A stretch of 6,756 nucleotides of DNA from Phycisphaerales bacterium (GCA_030748455.1 JASMLY010000041.1:1-6756), one strand, 5' to 3'. Shown: positions 1-6,362, counted from the stretch's first letter. Made by a program: numbers and translations. The notes: generated from the letters alone by a model not told the origin.

Positions 1-415
1 TAATCTCATCCATCTTGATTTTGCTCGCGTAGATTTGAAACAAGTTGTCACGATTACGATGTCATTGAACATTACTGGCCAGCCGACTAACGCTACTGCC
101 ACTGGAGCAGTTCTTGAAATACCAAGACCAGAGATTGAAATCGAATGTATGGTGAAAGACATCCCTTCTTCCATCGATGTTGATCTCACAACTGTCGAAG
201 ATGTCTTCACTATTGGTGATTTAGAATTGCCAGATGGTGTCAAAGCGATTCTTGACCCTGAACGACACATTGCTCACGTGACCTTCGTCCAAGAAGAAGT
301 AGAAGAGCAAGAAGTTGCTGAAGGAGAAACCATGGAAGAAGAAACTGAACAAGAATCACCTGAAGTTATCAGTGAAGCAACTTCAGAAGATTCAACCGAA
401 GAGGCGAGTGAATAA
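1..415 (+). CDS. rplY: 50S ribosomal protein L25 (Ctc/TL5 type), 5'-truncated by window edge
   Basis: The reading frame is open from base 2 (position 1 is the last base of a split codon), giving 137 visible residues before TAA at 413-415. A TTG at 35 could be mistaken for a start, but the upstream codons read LIHLDFARVDLKQVVT. This matches the junction into the beta-rich C-terminal (TL5/CTC) domain of long-form L25, which binds 5S rRNA in the large subunit. The N-terminal 5S-binding domain lies outside the window. The C-terminal domain runs to about base 292 (segments IDVDLTTVEDVFTIGDLELP and GVKAILDPERHIAHVTF). It is followed by a tail of about 40 residues, roughly half Glu/Asp, which is not part of the fold. 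The stop shares one base with the pth start (TAATG), and L25-pth adjacency is common in bacteria. The family call is firm. The symbol (rplY or ctc) is a naming choice. Confidence 0.9.
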   Translation, partial: NLIHLDFARVDLKQVVTITMSLNITGQPTNATATGAVLEIPRPEIEIECMVKDIPSSIDVDLTTVEDVFTIGDLELPDGVKAILDPERHIAHVTFVQEEVEEQEVAEGETMEEETEQESPEVISEATSEDSTEEASE

Positions 416-1002
416 TGAAACTCATCGTCGGTCTTGGAAATCCTGGCTCAAAATACAACCGAACTCGGCACAATGTTGGGTTCGAAGTTGTTGATAGCAT
501 TGCAAGGCAACTTGCACCTGGCGAGCCCGCGACATCCAAGTTTGACGCTGTGGTCATTGAAACTCGAGCAAATGGCGAAAAGGTACTTCTCATGAAACCA
601 CAACAATTCATGAACAGGAGTGGCAATCCCATTAAACAAGCAATTTCTTTTTACAAGGCAGATCCAACCGAGGATTTGCTTATTGTTGTAGATGACATCC
701 ACCTACCCTGCGGTTCAATTCGTCTTAAAAACAATGGAACAGCAGGTGGACACAATGGTTTAACTGATGTCACAAACCACCTTGGAGGTGGCGAGTGGGC
801 GCGGCTCCGGATAGGAGTTGATGAACCAGGACTAATTCCACAATCAGACTACGTACTTGGCAAGTTTACTCCTGATCAAAGGGAAGTAATCGAACCAACT
901 CTATCTCGTGCAGTCAACGCGGCAATAATGTGGATTGATTGCGGGATAGATGAAACAATGAACAAATTTAACGAAACTCAAAATTCAGAAACTACGAGGT
1001 AA
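415..1002 (+). CDS. pth: Peptidyl-tRNA hydrolase
   Basis: This cytosolic enzyme cleaves the ester bond between peptide and tRNA in peptidyl-tRNAs that drop off the ribosome, recycling the tRNA. At 195 residues it has the usual Pth length. The N-terminus GLGNPG (6-11) and RHNVGF (18-23) carry Asn9 and the catalytic His19. FMNRSG (65-70) carries Met66 and Asn67. VVDDIHLP (91-98) carries Asp93, and GTAGGHNGL (108-116) carries Asn114. These correspond to the known E. coli active-site residues Asn10, His20, Met67, Asn68, Asp93 and Asn114. One mild departure is KPQQFMN where most family members have Thr before the aromatic-Met-Asn. The ATG start overlaps the L25 stop by one base, with a purine-rich GAGG at 401-404 as a possible ribosome site. 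The downstream gene rpsF begins four bases after the stop. Confidence 0.97.
   Translation: MKLIVGLGNPGSKYNRTRHNVGFEVVDSIARQLAPGEPATSKFDAVVIETRANGEKVLLMKPQQFMNRSGNPIKQAISFYKADPTEDLLIVVDDIHLPCGSIRLKNNGTAGGHNGLTDVTNHLGGGEWARLRIGVDEPGLIPQSDYVLGKFTPDQREVIEPTLSRAVNAAIMWIDCGIDETMNKFNETQNSETTR
996..1000 (+). promoter_or_regulatory. Shine-Dalgarno of rpsF, running into the pth stop codon
   Basis: GAGGT lies six bases before the rpsF ATG at 1007. Its last base is the first base of the pth TAA (1000-1002). Ribosomes finishing pth therefore cover the S6 ribosome site, which suggests coupled translation of the two genes. This is seen directly in the sequence; the coupling is inferred. Confidence 0.65.
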
Positions 1003-1006
1003 TACT

Positions 1007-1537
1007 ATGAGTAATCAACGAACAGGATTGTATGAAGGGATGTTCCTCTTCCCACAATCAGCAACTGCAAATCTGCAAGAAGCAATCGACCACTTAAAAG
1101 GAATACTTGACAAGTGTGGCGCAGAAATCATTAACTTCCGCAAGTGGGACGAACGCCGCCTTGCATATGAAATCGATGGGAATAAACGAGGCGTATACTT
1201 CTTGGTCTACTTTAAGTCGCCAACTTCAGCAATTAGCGATCTAGAGCGACGTTGCAATCAATCAGAACAATTGCTCCGAATGATGGTCACACGTGCAGAA
1301 CACATTCCAACTGAATTAATCGAAGCGAATGAAGGTGCTCAAGATCTCGCAGACGAAATTAAACTTCGAGGCGAAAATACATCTGAAAAAGGGACTTCTG
1401 CAGGAAGCACAGTCAGCAGAAAAGAAGACCAAGTCGACCAAAGCCCAACTCCTGAGCCAGAAATAGCTGAAAATGCTGCAAATGAAGTGGCAGAAGAAGT
1501 TGCAGAGGTCGCTACCGAAGAACCAAGCGAAGCGTAA
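1007..1537 (+). CDS. rpsF: 30S ribosomal protein S6 with long acidic C-terminal extension
   Basis: S6 binds 16S rRNA in the platform of the small subunit as a heterodimer with S18. The core occupies about residues 6-100. It shows YEGMFLF (9-15), the first beta strand; RKWDERRLAYEI (45-56), a typical S6 signature; RGVYFLVYF (61-69); and LERRCNQSEQLLRMMVTR (79-96), the second helix and last strand. The full length of 176 residues exceeds the usual 95-135. The extra 75 or so residues are low-complexity, first mixed-charge and Ser/Thr-rich, then alternating Glu/Ala/Val to the end (for example NEVAEEVAEVATEEPSEA at 159-176). A tail like this is probably disordered and acidic, as in the neighbouring L25 and L9. 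The start is the ATG preceded by GAGGT. The gene lies four bases after pth and 66 bases before ssb. The expected partner gene rpsR is not in the window. Confidence 0.97.
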   Translation: MSNQRTGLYEGMFLFPQSATANLQEAIDHLKGILDKCGAEIINFRKWDERRLAYEIDGNKRGVYFLVYFKSPTSAISDLERRCNQSEQLLRMMVTRAEHIPTELIEANEGAQDLADEIKLRGENTSEKGTSAGSTVSRKEDQVDQSPTPEPEIAENAANEVAEEVAEVATEEPSEA

Positions 1538-1539
1538 CG

Positions 1540-1584
1540 AAAAAAAGCAACGAAGATCGATCTTCCTGTTTTTTCTGGTAGAAT
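1540..1584 (+). promoter_or_regulatory. Palindromic hairpin with flanking A- and T-runs in the rpsF-ssb gap
   Basis: The 66-base gap between rpsF and ssb holds a perfect 14-bp palindrome, GAAGATCGATCTTC, at 1552-1565. It is flanked by an A-run (1540-1546) and a T-run (1569-1574) that can pair with each other. In RNA this could fold as GAAGA/UCUUC closed by a UCGA loop, extended by the A/U pairs, with a U-tract on the 3' side. It could act as a weak terminator or attenuator that lowers ssb expression relative to rpsF, or as a protein-binding site in DNA. A TAGAAT at 1579-1584 resembles a -10 box, but I see no good -35 box. The repeat is seen; the function is inferred. Confidence 0.4.
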
Positions 1585-1603
1585 CACAAGTCGGAGAAAC
1601 ATT

Positions 1604-2011
1604 ATGGCTACATATAACAAAGTCCTCATCATGGGCAATCTCACCCGAGATCCCGAACTAAAGCAAACACCAAGCAACCAATCTGTTGCACAAATCGGTA
1701 TTGCTATGAATCGCAAATTTAAAGATCGTGAAGGCACACTGCGTGAGGAAACAACGTTTGTCGACTGCGAAGCTTGGGGTCGAACAGCCGAAGTTATGTC
1801 CCAATACCTCTCCAAAGGAAAGCCAGTGTTTGTTGAGGGTCGGCTAAAACTTGACCAATGGCAGGACAAAGATGGAAACAATCGTTCTAAGCTCAAAGTT
1901 GTGATTGAAAGTTTCCAATTTATTGACTCCAAAGGTGGACAATCGTCCACTCCTCCGACTGCGGGTGCTGCAACAACTGCTGCTCCTCCAGTAGACGACA
2001 TCCCATTCTAA
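1604..2011 (+). CDS. ssb: Single-stranded DNA-binding protein
   Basis: SSB coats single-stranded DNA during replication, recombination and repair, and recruits partner proteins through its C-terminal tip. The 135-residue protein begins MATYNKVLIMGNLTRDPELK, the standard first strand of the OB fold (about residues 1-107). ETTFVDCEAWGRTAEV and YLSKGKPVFVEGRL are conserved family segments. A short linker rich in Gly, Ala, Thr and Pro follows (about 110-129), and the protein ends in DDIPF, the canonical acidic tip. It is shorter than E. coli SSB (178) because the linker is short, which is common outside the gamma-proteobacteria. The start is the ATG with GGAGA at 1593-1597, six bases upstream. 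It lies between rpsF and rplI, a conserved arrangement, but rpsR does not follow it. Confidence 0.97.
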   Translation: MATYNKVLIMGNLTRDPELKQTPSNQSVAQIGIAMNRKFKDREGTLREETTFVDCEAWGRTAEVMSQYLSKGKPVFVEGRLKLDQWQDKDGNNRSKLKVVIESFQFIDSKGGQSSTPPTAGAATTAAPPVDDIPF

Positions 2012-2023
2012 TTTTAAATATCT

Positions 2024-2094
2024 GACGCACCGGCAAGCGTCTATCTATATCAGTTGGGGTCGTGCCGGCGACTCCTAACTTTCCTTTGAAAGGA
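2024..2094 (+). promoter_or_regulatory. Candidate structured mRNA leader of rplI (two hairpins with complementary loops plus a Shine-Dalgarno-sequestering hairpin)
   Basis: The 92-base ssb-rplI gap contains three inverted repeats. Hairpin 1 is GACGC (2024-2028) with GCGTC (2037-2041), loop ACCGGCAA. Hairpin 2 is GGGGTCG (2056-2062) with CGACTCC (2069-2075), seven pairs including one G-U, loop TGCCGG. The six loop bases of hairpin 2 are the exact reverse complement of CCGGCA (2030-2035) in loop 1, so the two loops could form a six-pair kissing interaction. Hairpin 3 is TCCTT (2082-2086) with AAGGA (2090-2094), whose 3' arm is the rplI Shine-Dalgarno. In addition, TCCT at 2073-2076 overlaps the 3' arm of hairpin 2 and could pair with AGGA (2091-2094), so folding of hairpin 2 could affect access to the ribosome site. 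The pairing is seen directly. A regulatory role is inferred, and I do not recognise a named RNA family. Confidence 0.5.
2089..2094 (+). promoter_or_regulatory. Shine-Dalgarno that fixes the rplI start
   Basis: AAAGGA lies nine bases upstream of the ATG at 2104. The in-frame GTG at 2062 has no comparable site and would place the structured leader inside the protein, so 2104 is preferred. The same bases can pair with TCCTT just upstream. Confidence 0.75.
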
Positions 2095-2103
2095 CATCAC
2101 ATC

Positions 2104-2694
2104 ATGGCAAGCAAACGAAGAATTGAACTCCTTCTCACATCAAACGTTGAGAACCTCGGAATTGTTGGCGATATTGTTCGCGTTAGAACTGGGTTCGCTC
2201 GGAACTATCTTCTACCAATGGGGTTGGCAGAAACACCAACACCCGAGAAAATGGAAGCTCTAGCAGAAGCTCGTGAAATTGCACTAAAAGATTACGAAGC
2301 AAAACGATCAGAGCAAGCATCTATAATCGAAAAACTTGATGGCATCGTTCTTACGCTCACTAGAAGCGCAAATGACCAAGGTGGTCTCTACGGTTCTGTT
2401 ACACAACGTGACATCGCGGATGCACTCATCGAAAATGGTTTCTCCGTTGATACTCGTGCAGTTCGCCTTCACCAGGCAATTCGCCGCATTGGGGAATTTC
2501 ATGTCACTATCCAATTCGGAAGCGACTTGAAGGCGGATGTTGAGGTTCTTGTCAACCCAGACAGACCTCTTGAAGACCGCGAAGATATGGAATTTGATGA
2601 TGAGGGCAACTTGATTGTTGTTGAAAAACAAGCAGATGCAGATGCAGAAGAAGAAGAAGAAAACACTTCTGAAGAAACTGTCGAAGCTTCTTAA
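2104..2694 (+). CDS. rplI: 50S ribosomal protein L9 with acidic C-terminal extension
   Basis: L9 binds 23S rRNA near the base of the L1 stalk through its N-terminal domain and projects a long helix and C-terminal domain away from the ribosome. The N-domain (about 1-50) contains SNVENLGIVGDIVRVRTG and FARNYLLPMGLA, the family signature. The connecting helix spans about 46-77 (for example EKMEALAEAREIALKDYEAK). The C-domain (about 78-150) has GGLYGSVTQRDIADAL and IRRIGEFHVTIQF. Standard L9 is about 148-150 residues; this protein has 196. The extra 46 residues (151-196) are strongly acidic, with a run of five Glu near 182-186 encoded by GAA/GAG-rich DNA that could be prone to slippage. The in-frame GTG at 2062 was rejected as the start because MASKRRIELLLTSNVENLG from 2104 is the correct family N-terminus and has a ribosome site. 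It is the last gene of the operon, followed by a terminator. Confidence 0.97.
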   Translation: MASKRRIELLLTSNVENLGIVGDIVRVRTGFARNYLLPMGLAETPTPEKMEALAEAREIALKDYEAKRSEQASIIEKLDGIVLTLTRSANDQGGLYGSVTQRDIADALIENGFSVDTRAVRLHQAIRRIGEFHVTIQFGSDLKADVEVLVNPDRPLEDREDMEFDDEGNLIVVEKQADADAEEEEENTSEETVEAS

Positions 2695-2717
2695 TTTTAC
2701 AATACTCAGATTACAGA

Positions 2718-2749
2718 ACAAAAGCTCGCCATTTATGGCGAGCTTTTGT
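2718..2749. terminator. Bidirectional intrinsic terminator between converging rplI and TSCPD genes
   Basis: A perfect 13-bp stem (2718-2730 with 2737-2749) has the core AAAAGCTCGCC / GGCGAGCTTTT around an ATTTAT loop. The terminal A-T of the loop could add a fourteenth pair. It begins 24 bases after the rplI stop and lies 28 bases from the end of the minus-strand gene. A-runs on one arm and T-runs on the other mean that either strand's transcript carries a GC-rich hairpin ending in U residues, so it can serve both converging transcription units. Confidence 0.9.
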
Positions 2750-2776
2750 AATTATCTAGAGTAGGGATCTTCGGCG

Positions 2777-3196
2777 TTACGCAGCAGATGCCTCTCGTGA
2801 TGAAAGTATGTTGAATTCATATTCAAGAAATTGCACGACATAGTCAAGAATACTTGTGGCATTTGGAATGTCAGGATTTGCTGTTCTCCCCATCGGATCA
2901 AATCGCATATTTCGGAAACGATCTACCGCATCAGAAACCGGCAAACCGTATTGAATCGCTAAAGAAAACGCTCTACAAAAACCTTGAATCAATCCCGAAA
3001 GTGTGGAGCCCTCTTTGCTCATCTTAATAAAAATCTCCCCTGGCGTTCCATCTTCAAATAACCCAATCGTAAGATAACCTTCGTGACCGTTTACGGAAAA
3101 CTTATGTGTCAAGGAATCATGAGTTGGAGGCAAGGTCCGACGACCAGTTTGAGAAATGGAACACATGAGTTTTTCTATCGGCCGTCTACGACACAC
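2777..3196 (-). CDS. Stand-alone TSCPD-domain protein (NrdJ C-terminal-like)
   Basis: The 139-residue product resembles the TSCPD region near the C-terminus of adenosylcobalamin-dependent ribonucleotide reductase (NrdJ, class II), without the catalytic barrel. RRTLPPTHDSLTHKFSVNG (19-37), GHEGYLTIGLFEDGTPGEIF (37-56), KMSKEGSTLSGLIQGF (58-73), a helical stretch ending IQYGLPVSDAVDRF (81-94) and NPDIPNATSILDYVVQFL (107-124) follow the NrdJ order. The C-terminal Cys-rich redox/zinc segment of full NrdJ is missing; the protein ends in SSREASAA. It may act as an accessory subunit or regulator of a reductase encoded elsewhere, or have another role. The GTG start at 3196 overlaps the end of mfd by 11 bp. 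An ATG at 3166 (residue 11 here), 19 bases after the mfd stop, is an equally plausible start. Neither has a clear Shine-Dalgarno, so translation probably depends on mfd. The domain call is firm; the role is unknown. Confidence 0.85.
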   Translation of the reverse strand: MCRRRPIEKLMCSISQTGRRTLPPTHDSLTHKFSVNGHEGYLTIGLFEDGTPGEIFIKMSKEGSTLSGLIQGFCRAFSLAIQYGLPVSDAVDRFRNMRFDPMGRTANPDIPNATSILDYVVQFLEYEFNILSSREASAA

Positions 3197-6100
3197 AACT
3201 TGATTCTACAAGATGGTGATGCAACTCAGAGAGGATACTCAAAGATTCATCCTGATTCGCAGACCTGTAATACAACGCAACAAACCCAGTTGCTGTGCCG
3301 TTCCCAACTTGCCTTAGAGTTCCACCCGCCATTTTTAATCTATTACGAAGTGAATCTACATCCTTCGTCCGAATAACTACATCTTCTTCATCAAGGGTCA
3401 TCGAAGCAATATTCAGTAGAGCTGCTGCTACTCTTAATTCGTGATAGCGAACAAGACGCAAAAGCCCCTCAGGCAAATCGCCATAGCCCGTTTTTAAGTC
3501 GTGAACAACAATATCTACCTCACCCTGACTCTCACACCGAGCGAGGCGACAGTACATTGAAAGCCGTCTTGAAGGAGCCGCAATGCATACTGTTGGAATT
3601 GTTCCGGTTTCTCCAAGGTCAATCATGCTCTCTAGCAGTGAAGTTTTCTTCCCATCTTTCAAGCGCTGTACTGCCTGCTCAAGTAACTGGCAATACATTT
3701 CATACCCGACTGCTGCAATATGACCCGACTGCTCAGCTCCAAGCAAATTTCCAGCACCGCGAATTTCAAGGTCACGAAGAGCTATTTGAAACCCAGCTCC
3801 GAGCATTGAAAATTGTTCAATAGCGTGCAATCGTTTTCTTGCAGTGGCATTTACAAATCGATCACGTGGGAGGAGCAAAGTGCAATACGCCCGATGTTTG
3901 TACCTGCCAACTCTTCCTCTTAGCTGGTGCAAATCGGAAAGCCCAAAACGGTCAGCATCATCAATGAACATTGTATTCGCACTAGGAATATCAATCCCCG
4001 ACTCAATAATTGTTGTTGAAACTAACACATCTGCATCTCCTTGCACAAAATCGAGCATTACTTTTTCCAGAGCCCTTGGAGGCATCTGTCCATGGCCAAC
4101 AATAACACGTGCCTCTGGAACAAGGCTTCTGATTTCTTCAGCTACCTCTTCGATATCGAATACTCTGTTATGAACATAGAAAACTTGCCCTTCGCGAGCT
4201 AGTTCACGCAATATGCCATCTTTTACAAGTTGTGTATCCCAGCTTTTTATCTCAGTCACAACTGCCCTCCGATCAACTGGCGCAATCTGCAGTGAACTGA
4301 TATCTCGAATCCCAAGCAACGCCATGTGCAATGTACGTGGAATCGGCGTTGCTGTAAGCGTTAATACATCGGCCTCTGCCCTCAATGCTAAAAGACGCTG
4401 TTTATGTTCAACGCCGAAGCGTTGTTCTTCATCAATCACAACAAGTCCAAGGCGACTGAAAAAAACGTCCTTGCTTAATATCCGATGCGTTCCGATTAGA
4501 ATATCTACTTCGCCCCTCGAAACCCGTTCTAATATTTCTTTCTGTTCAGCAGGTGTGTGAAACCGTGTTAATGATTCCACAACAAATGGATAATCTGCGA
4601 GTCGTTTTTGAATTGTCCGCTCATGTTGTACCGCAAGAACTGTTGTTGGAACAAGGATTGCAACTTGGCGCCCAGACTCAGCGGCCTTAAAAGCTGCGCG
4701 AATTGCTATTTCAGTTTTTCCAAATCCAACATCGCCACAAATAAGTCGATCCATTGGCCGAGAAGATTGCATATCAGTTTTAACTGCCGCTATCGCAACA
4801 TTTTGATCTTCCGTTTCTTCCCACGGAAAACTAGATTCAAATTCCTGCATCCATTGTGTATCTTCGGGGAAAGCAATCCCAGGAGCAGACTCTCGTATTG
4901 CTTGAACGCGAATCATCTCATGCGCTAAATCTACAACTGCTCCTTTAGCTTTTACTTTTTGATTTGCCCAACGCGTCCCGCCCAATGTTGAAAGTTCAGG
5001 GCGACCCTTAAAAGCTCCAACATACCGTTGCACAAGATGAGCATGCGTTCCAGGAACATGCAGCAACTTTCCTCCTGCAAATTTAAGAGTTAGATACTCA
5101 ATTTCTTCTTGACCATCGAGATGTCGAATCCCTAAATACTGTGCAATTCCATGGTCTCGGTGCACAACAATGTCATCAACATCAAAAGATGCCATCGCTT
5201 GACGCATAGTTTTTTGTTTTGGCCGAACACCACGCCTTAACTCATACCTATGGAATATTTCGTGAGTTGGAACAATCGCAAAGTCATCGCCAAGTAAGAA
5301 TCCCCTGTGTACAAATATTTCCTCGACATGCAATTGTTGAGCACTTTCAAGTTCCTGACCGTTTGTCATCAACTCTTTCATGCGTTCTGCCTCGCCAGAT
5401 GTTCTGCAAGTAAGCAGAACGCTGCGAACCTTGGACATCTCAACCAATTCTGCGAGTGCTTCAGAAGCAACCGTTGAAAAAATTGGCAATGATCTCACTG
5501 GCAATTTAATGTCCACACCAACTGCAGGAGGACCACTGCACCCAATGACTCCCGACAACCTTCGAACCATCTCTGCTTGAACATCATCAAGATGTGTCAA
5601 GTTCGAAGAGTCTGTAACTCGATCAAAGTAACTCCTTGCCTGCTGTGAAATCTCGCCAACATCATCCAACACAACACACCACGAATTAGGAATGTGTTGC
5701 ACAAGGTTTGATTCGTTTTCTGTTTGTATCGAAGTTGTTAGAATTACTTCATCAATTCCACAGTCAGACCCAAGTGACACCGGGTCAATTTCATTCATCG
5801 CCTCAATCGTATCGCCAAAAAAATCAAGACGCACAAATTCACCAGCAGCAGTTGCAATATCAAGAATACCACCACGCAGTGCAAATTGAGAAGCTTCATC
5901 AACAGTTTCACGCCGTTCATACCCTGCATCAACAAGCCACTTCTGCAATTCACTTAGAGAACATGTATCACCGACTTGGATTCGTCTAACAACCGACTTC
6001 ACTTCTAAAGGTGAAGGGGTTTTTTGCATGAGTGCAGGAACGCTTGCAACTATTACGTTTGGCGCATGGCTACGTTGAAGTGAATCGAGCAAGGCATAAC

Positions 6101-6362
6101 GCGTAGCGAGAATATCTTTTGCAATTTCTACTTCTAGGGCTGGAAACACATCTACTTGTATTCCCAAATCTCGAAGCATTACGACACTTTCATCTGCATC
6201 ATCTAGATGAGCCGTCACAAAAAGAACACTTCTTTTCTTGCACAATTCAGAAACCGCCATCGCTCCAAATGAACCACTCACTGGCCCCACTGTTACACAT
6301 CCTTGCACATCCATTAACGAAGCCACTTCTTCAATTGCCGAGTACACCTGTTTTCCGCTCAT
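3186..6362 (-). CDS. mfd: Transcription-repair coupling factor Mfd
   Basis: Mfd is an ATP-driven DNA translocase that pushes on RNA polymerase stalled at lesions, releases it and recruits UvrA for nucleotide excision repair. The 1058-residue product has the full layout. A UvrB-like module comes first (about 1-300), with RGGILDIATAAGEF (163-176) and VRLDFFGDTIEAMNEIDP (177-194). The RNA-polymerase-interacting domain follows, with DDIVVHRDHGIAQYLGI (396-412) and KLLHVPGTHAHLVQRYVG (432-449). The RecG-like motor has Walker A GDVGFGKTE (543-551), DEEQRFG (644-650), TATPIPRT (670-677), TTIIESGIDIPSANT (783-797) and QLRGRVGR (813-820). The linking segment DLEIRGAGNLLGAEQSG (864-880) leads to the C-terminal autoinhibitory D7 domain. 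It is about 90 residues shorter than E. coli Mfd (1148), mainly in the N-terminal half, with no motor motif missing. The ATG overlaps the upstream stop as ATGA, so translation is probably coupled. Confidence 0.98.
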   Translation of the reverse strand: MSGKQVYSAIEEVASLMDVQGCVTVGPVSGSFGAMAVSELCKKRSVLFVTAHLDDADESVVMLRDLGIQVDVFPALEVEIAKDILATRYALLDSLQRSHAPNVIVASVPALMQKTPSPLEVKSVVRRIQVGDTCSLSELQKWLVDAGYERRETVDEASQFALRGGILDIATAAGEFVRLDFFGDTIEAMNEIDPVSLGSDCGIDEVILTTSIQTENESNLVQHIPNSWCVVLDDVGEISQQARSYFDRVTDSSNLTHLDDVQAEMVRRLSGVIGCSGPPAVGVDIKLPVRSLPIFSTVASEALAELVEMSKVRSVLLTCRTSGEAERMKELMTNGQELESAQQLHVEEIFVHRGFLLGDDFAIVPTHEIFHRYELRRGVRPKQKTMRQAMASFDVDDIVVHRDHGIAQYLGIRHLDGQEEIEYLTLKFAGGKLLHVPGTHAHLVQRYVGAFKGRPELSTLGGTRWANQKVKAKGAVVDLAHEMIRVQAIRESAPGIAFPEDTQWMQEFESSFPWEETEDQNVAIAAVKTDMQSSRPMDRLICGDVGFGKTEIAIRAAFKAAESGRQVAILVPTTVLAVQHERTIQKRLADYPFVVESLTRFHTPAEQKEILERVSRGEVDILIGTHRILSKDVFFSRLGLVVIDEEQRFGVEHKQRLLALRAEADVLTLTATPIPRTLHMALLGIRDISSLQIAPVDRRAVVTEIKSWDTQLVKDGILRELAREGQVFYVHNRVFDIEEVAEEIRSLVPEARVIVGHGQMPPRALEKVMLDFVQGDADVLVSTTIIESGIDIPSANTMFIDDADRFGLSDLHQLRGRVGRYKHRAYCTLLLPRDRFVNATARKRLHAIEQFSMLGAGFQIALRDLEIRGAGNLLGAEQSGHIAAVGYEMYCQLLEQAVQRLKDGKKTSLLESMIDLGETGTIPTVCIAAPSRRLSMYCRLARCESQGEVDIVVHDLKTGYGDLPEGLLRLVRYHELRVAAALLNIASMTLDEEDVVIRTKDVDSLRNRLKMAGGTLRQVGNGTATGFVALYYRSANQDESLSILSELHHHLVESSCVS

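Noticed and set aside
35..415. A complete 126-residue protein starting at TTG 35
   Set aside because: The frame is open to base 2 and the upstream codons continue the L25 fold, so this is the truncated end of L25 rather than a separate gene.
1339..2001. A 220-codon open frame on the minus strand, antisense to the rpsF tail and ssb
   Set aside because: It lies opposite two certain genes, its translation is Ser/Arg-rich without any recognisable domain, and its openness follows from the codon bias of the sense genes.
2056..2075. The GC-rich hairpin after ssb as an intrinsic terminator
   Set aside because: No T-run follows it, and rplI, with no other evident promoter, lies directly downstream.
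2062..2103. Longer L9 starting at the in-frame GTG at 2062
   Set aside because: The added 14 residues do not match L9, no ribosome site precedes the GTG, and the good AAAGGA site and family N-terminus fit the ATG at 2104.
2640..2665. GAA-rich repeat at the 3' end of rplI as a mobile or tandem-repeat element
   Set aside because: It is a short glutamate-coding run inside the L9 tail with no regular longer unit or flanking target repeats.
5708..5989. A Gln/His-rich open frame opposite mfd, and similar plus-strand frames between 3083 and 6379
   Set aside because: All are antisense shadows of the certain mfd gene, without domains or ribosome sites.
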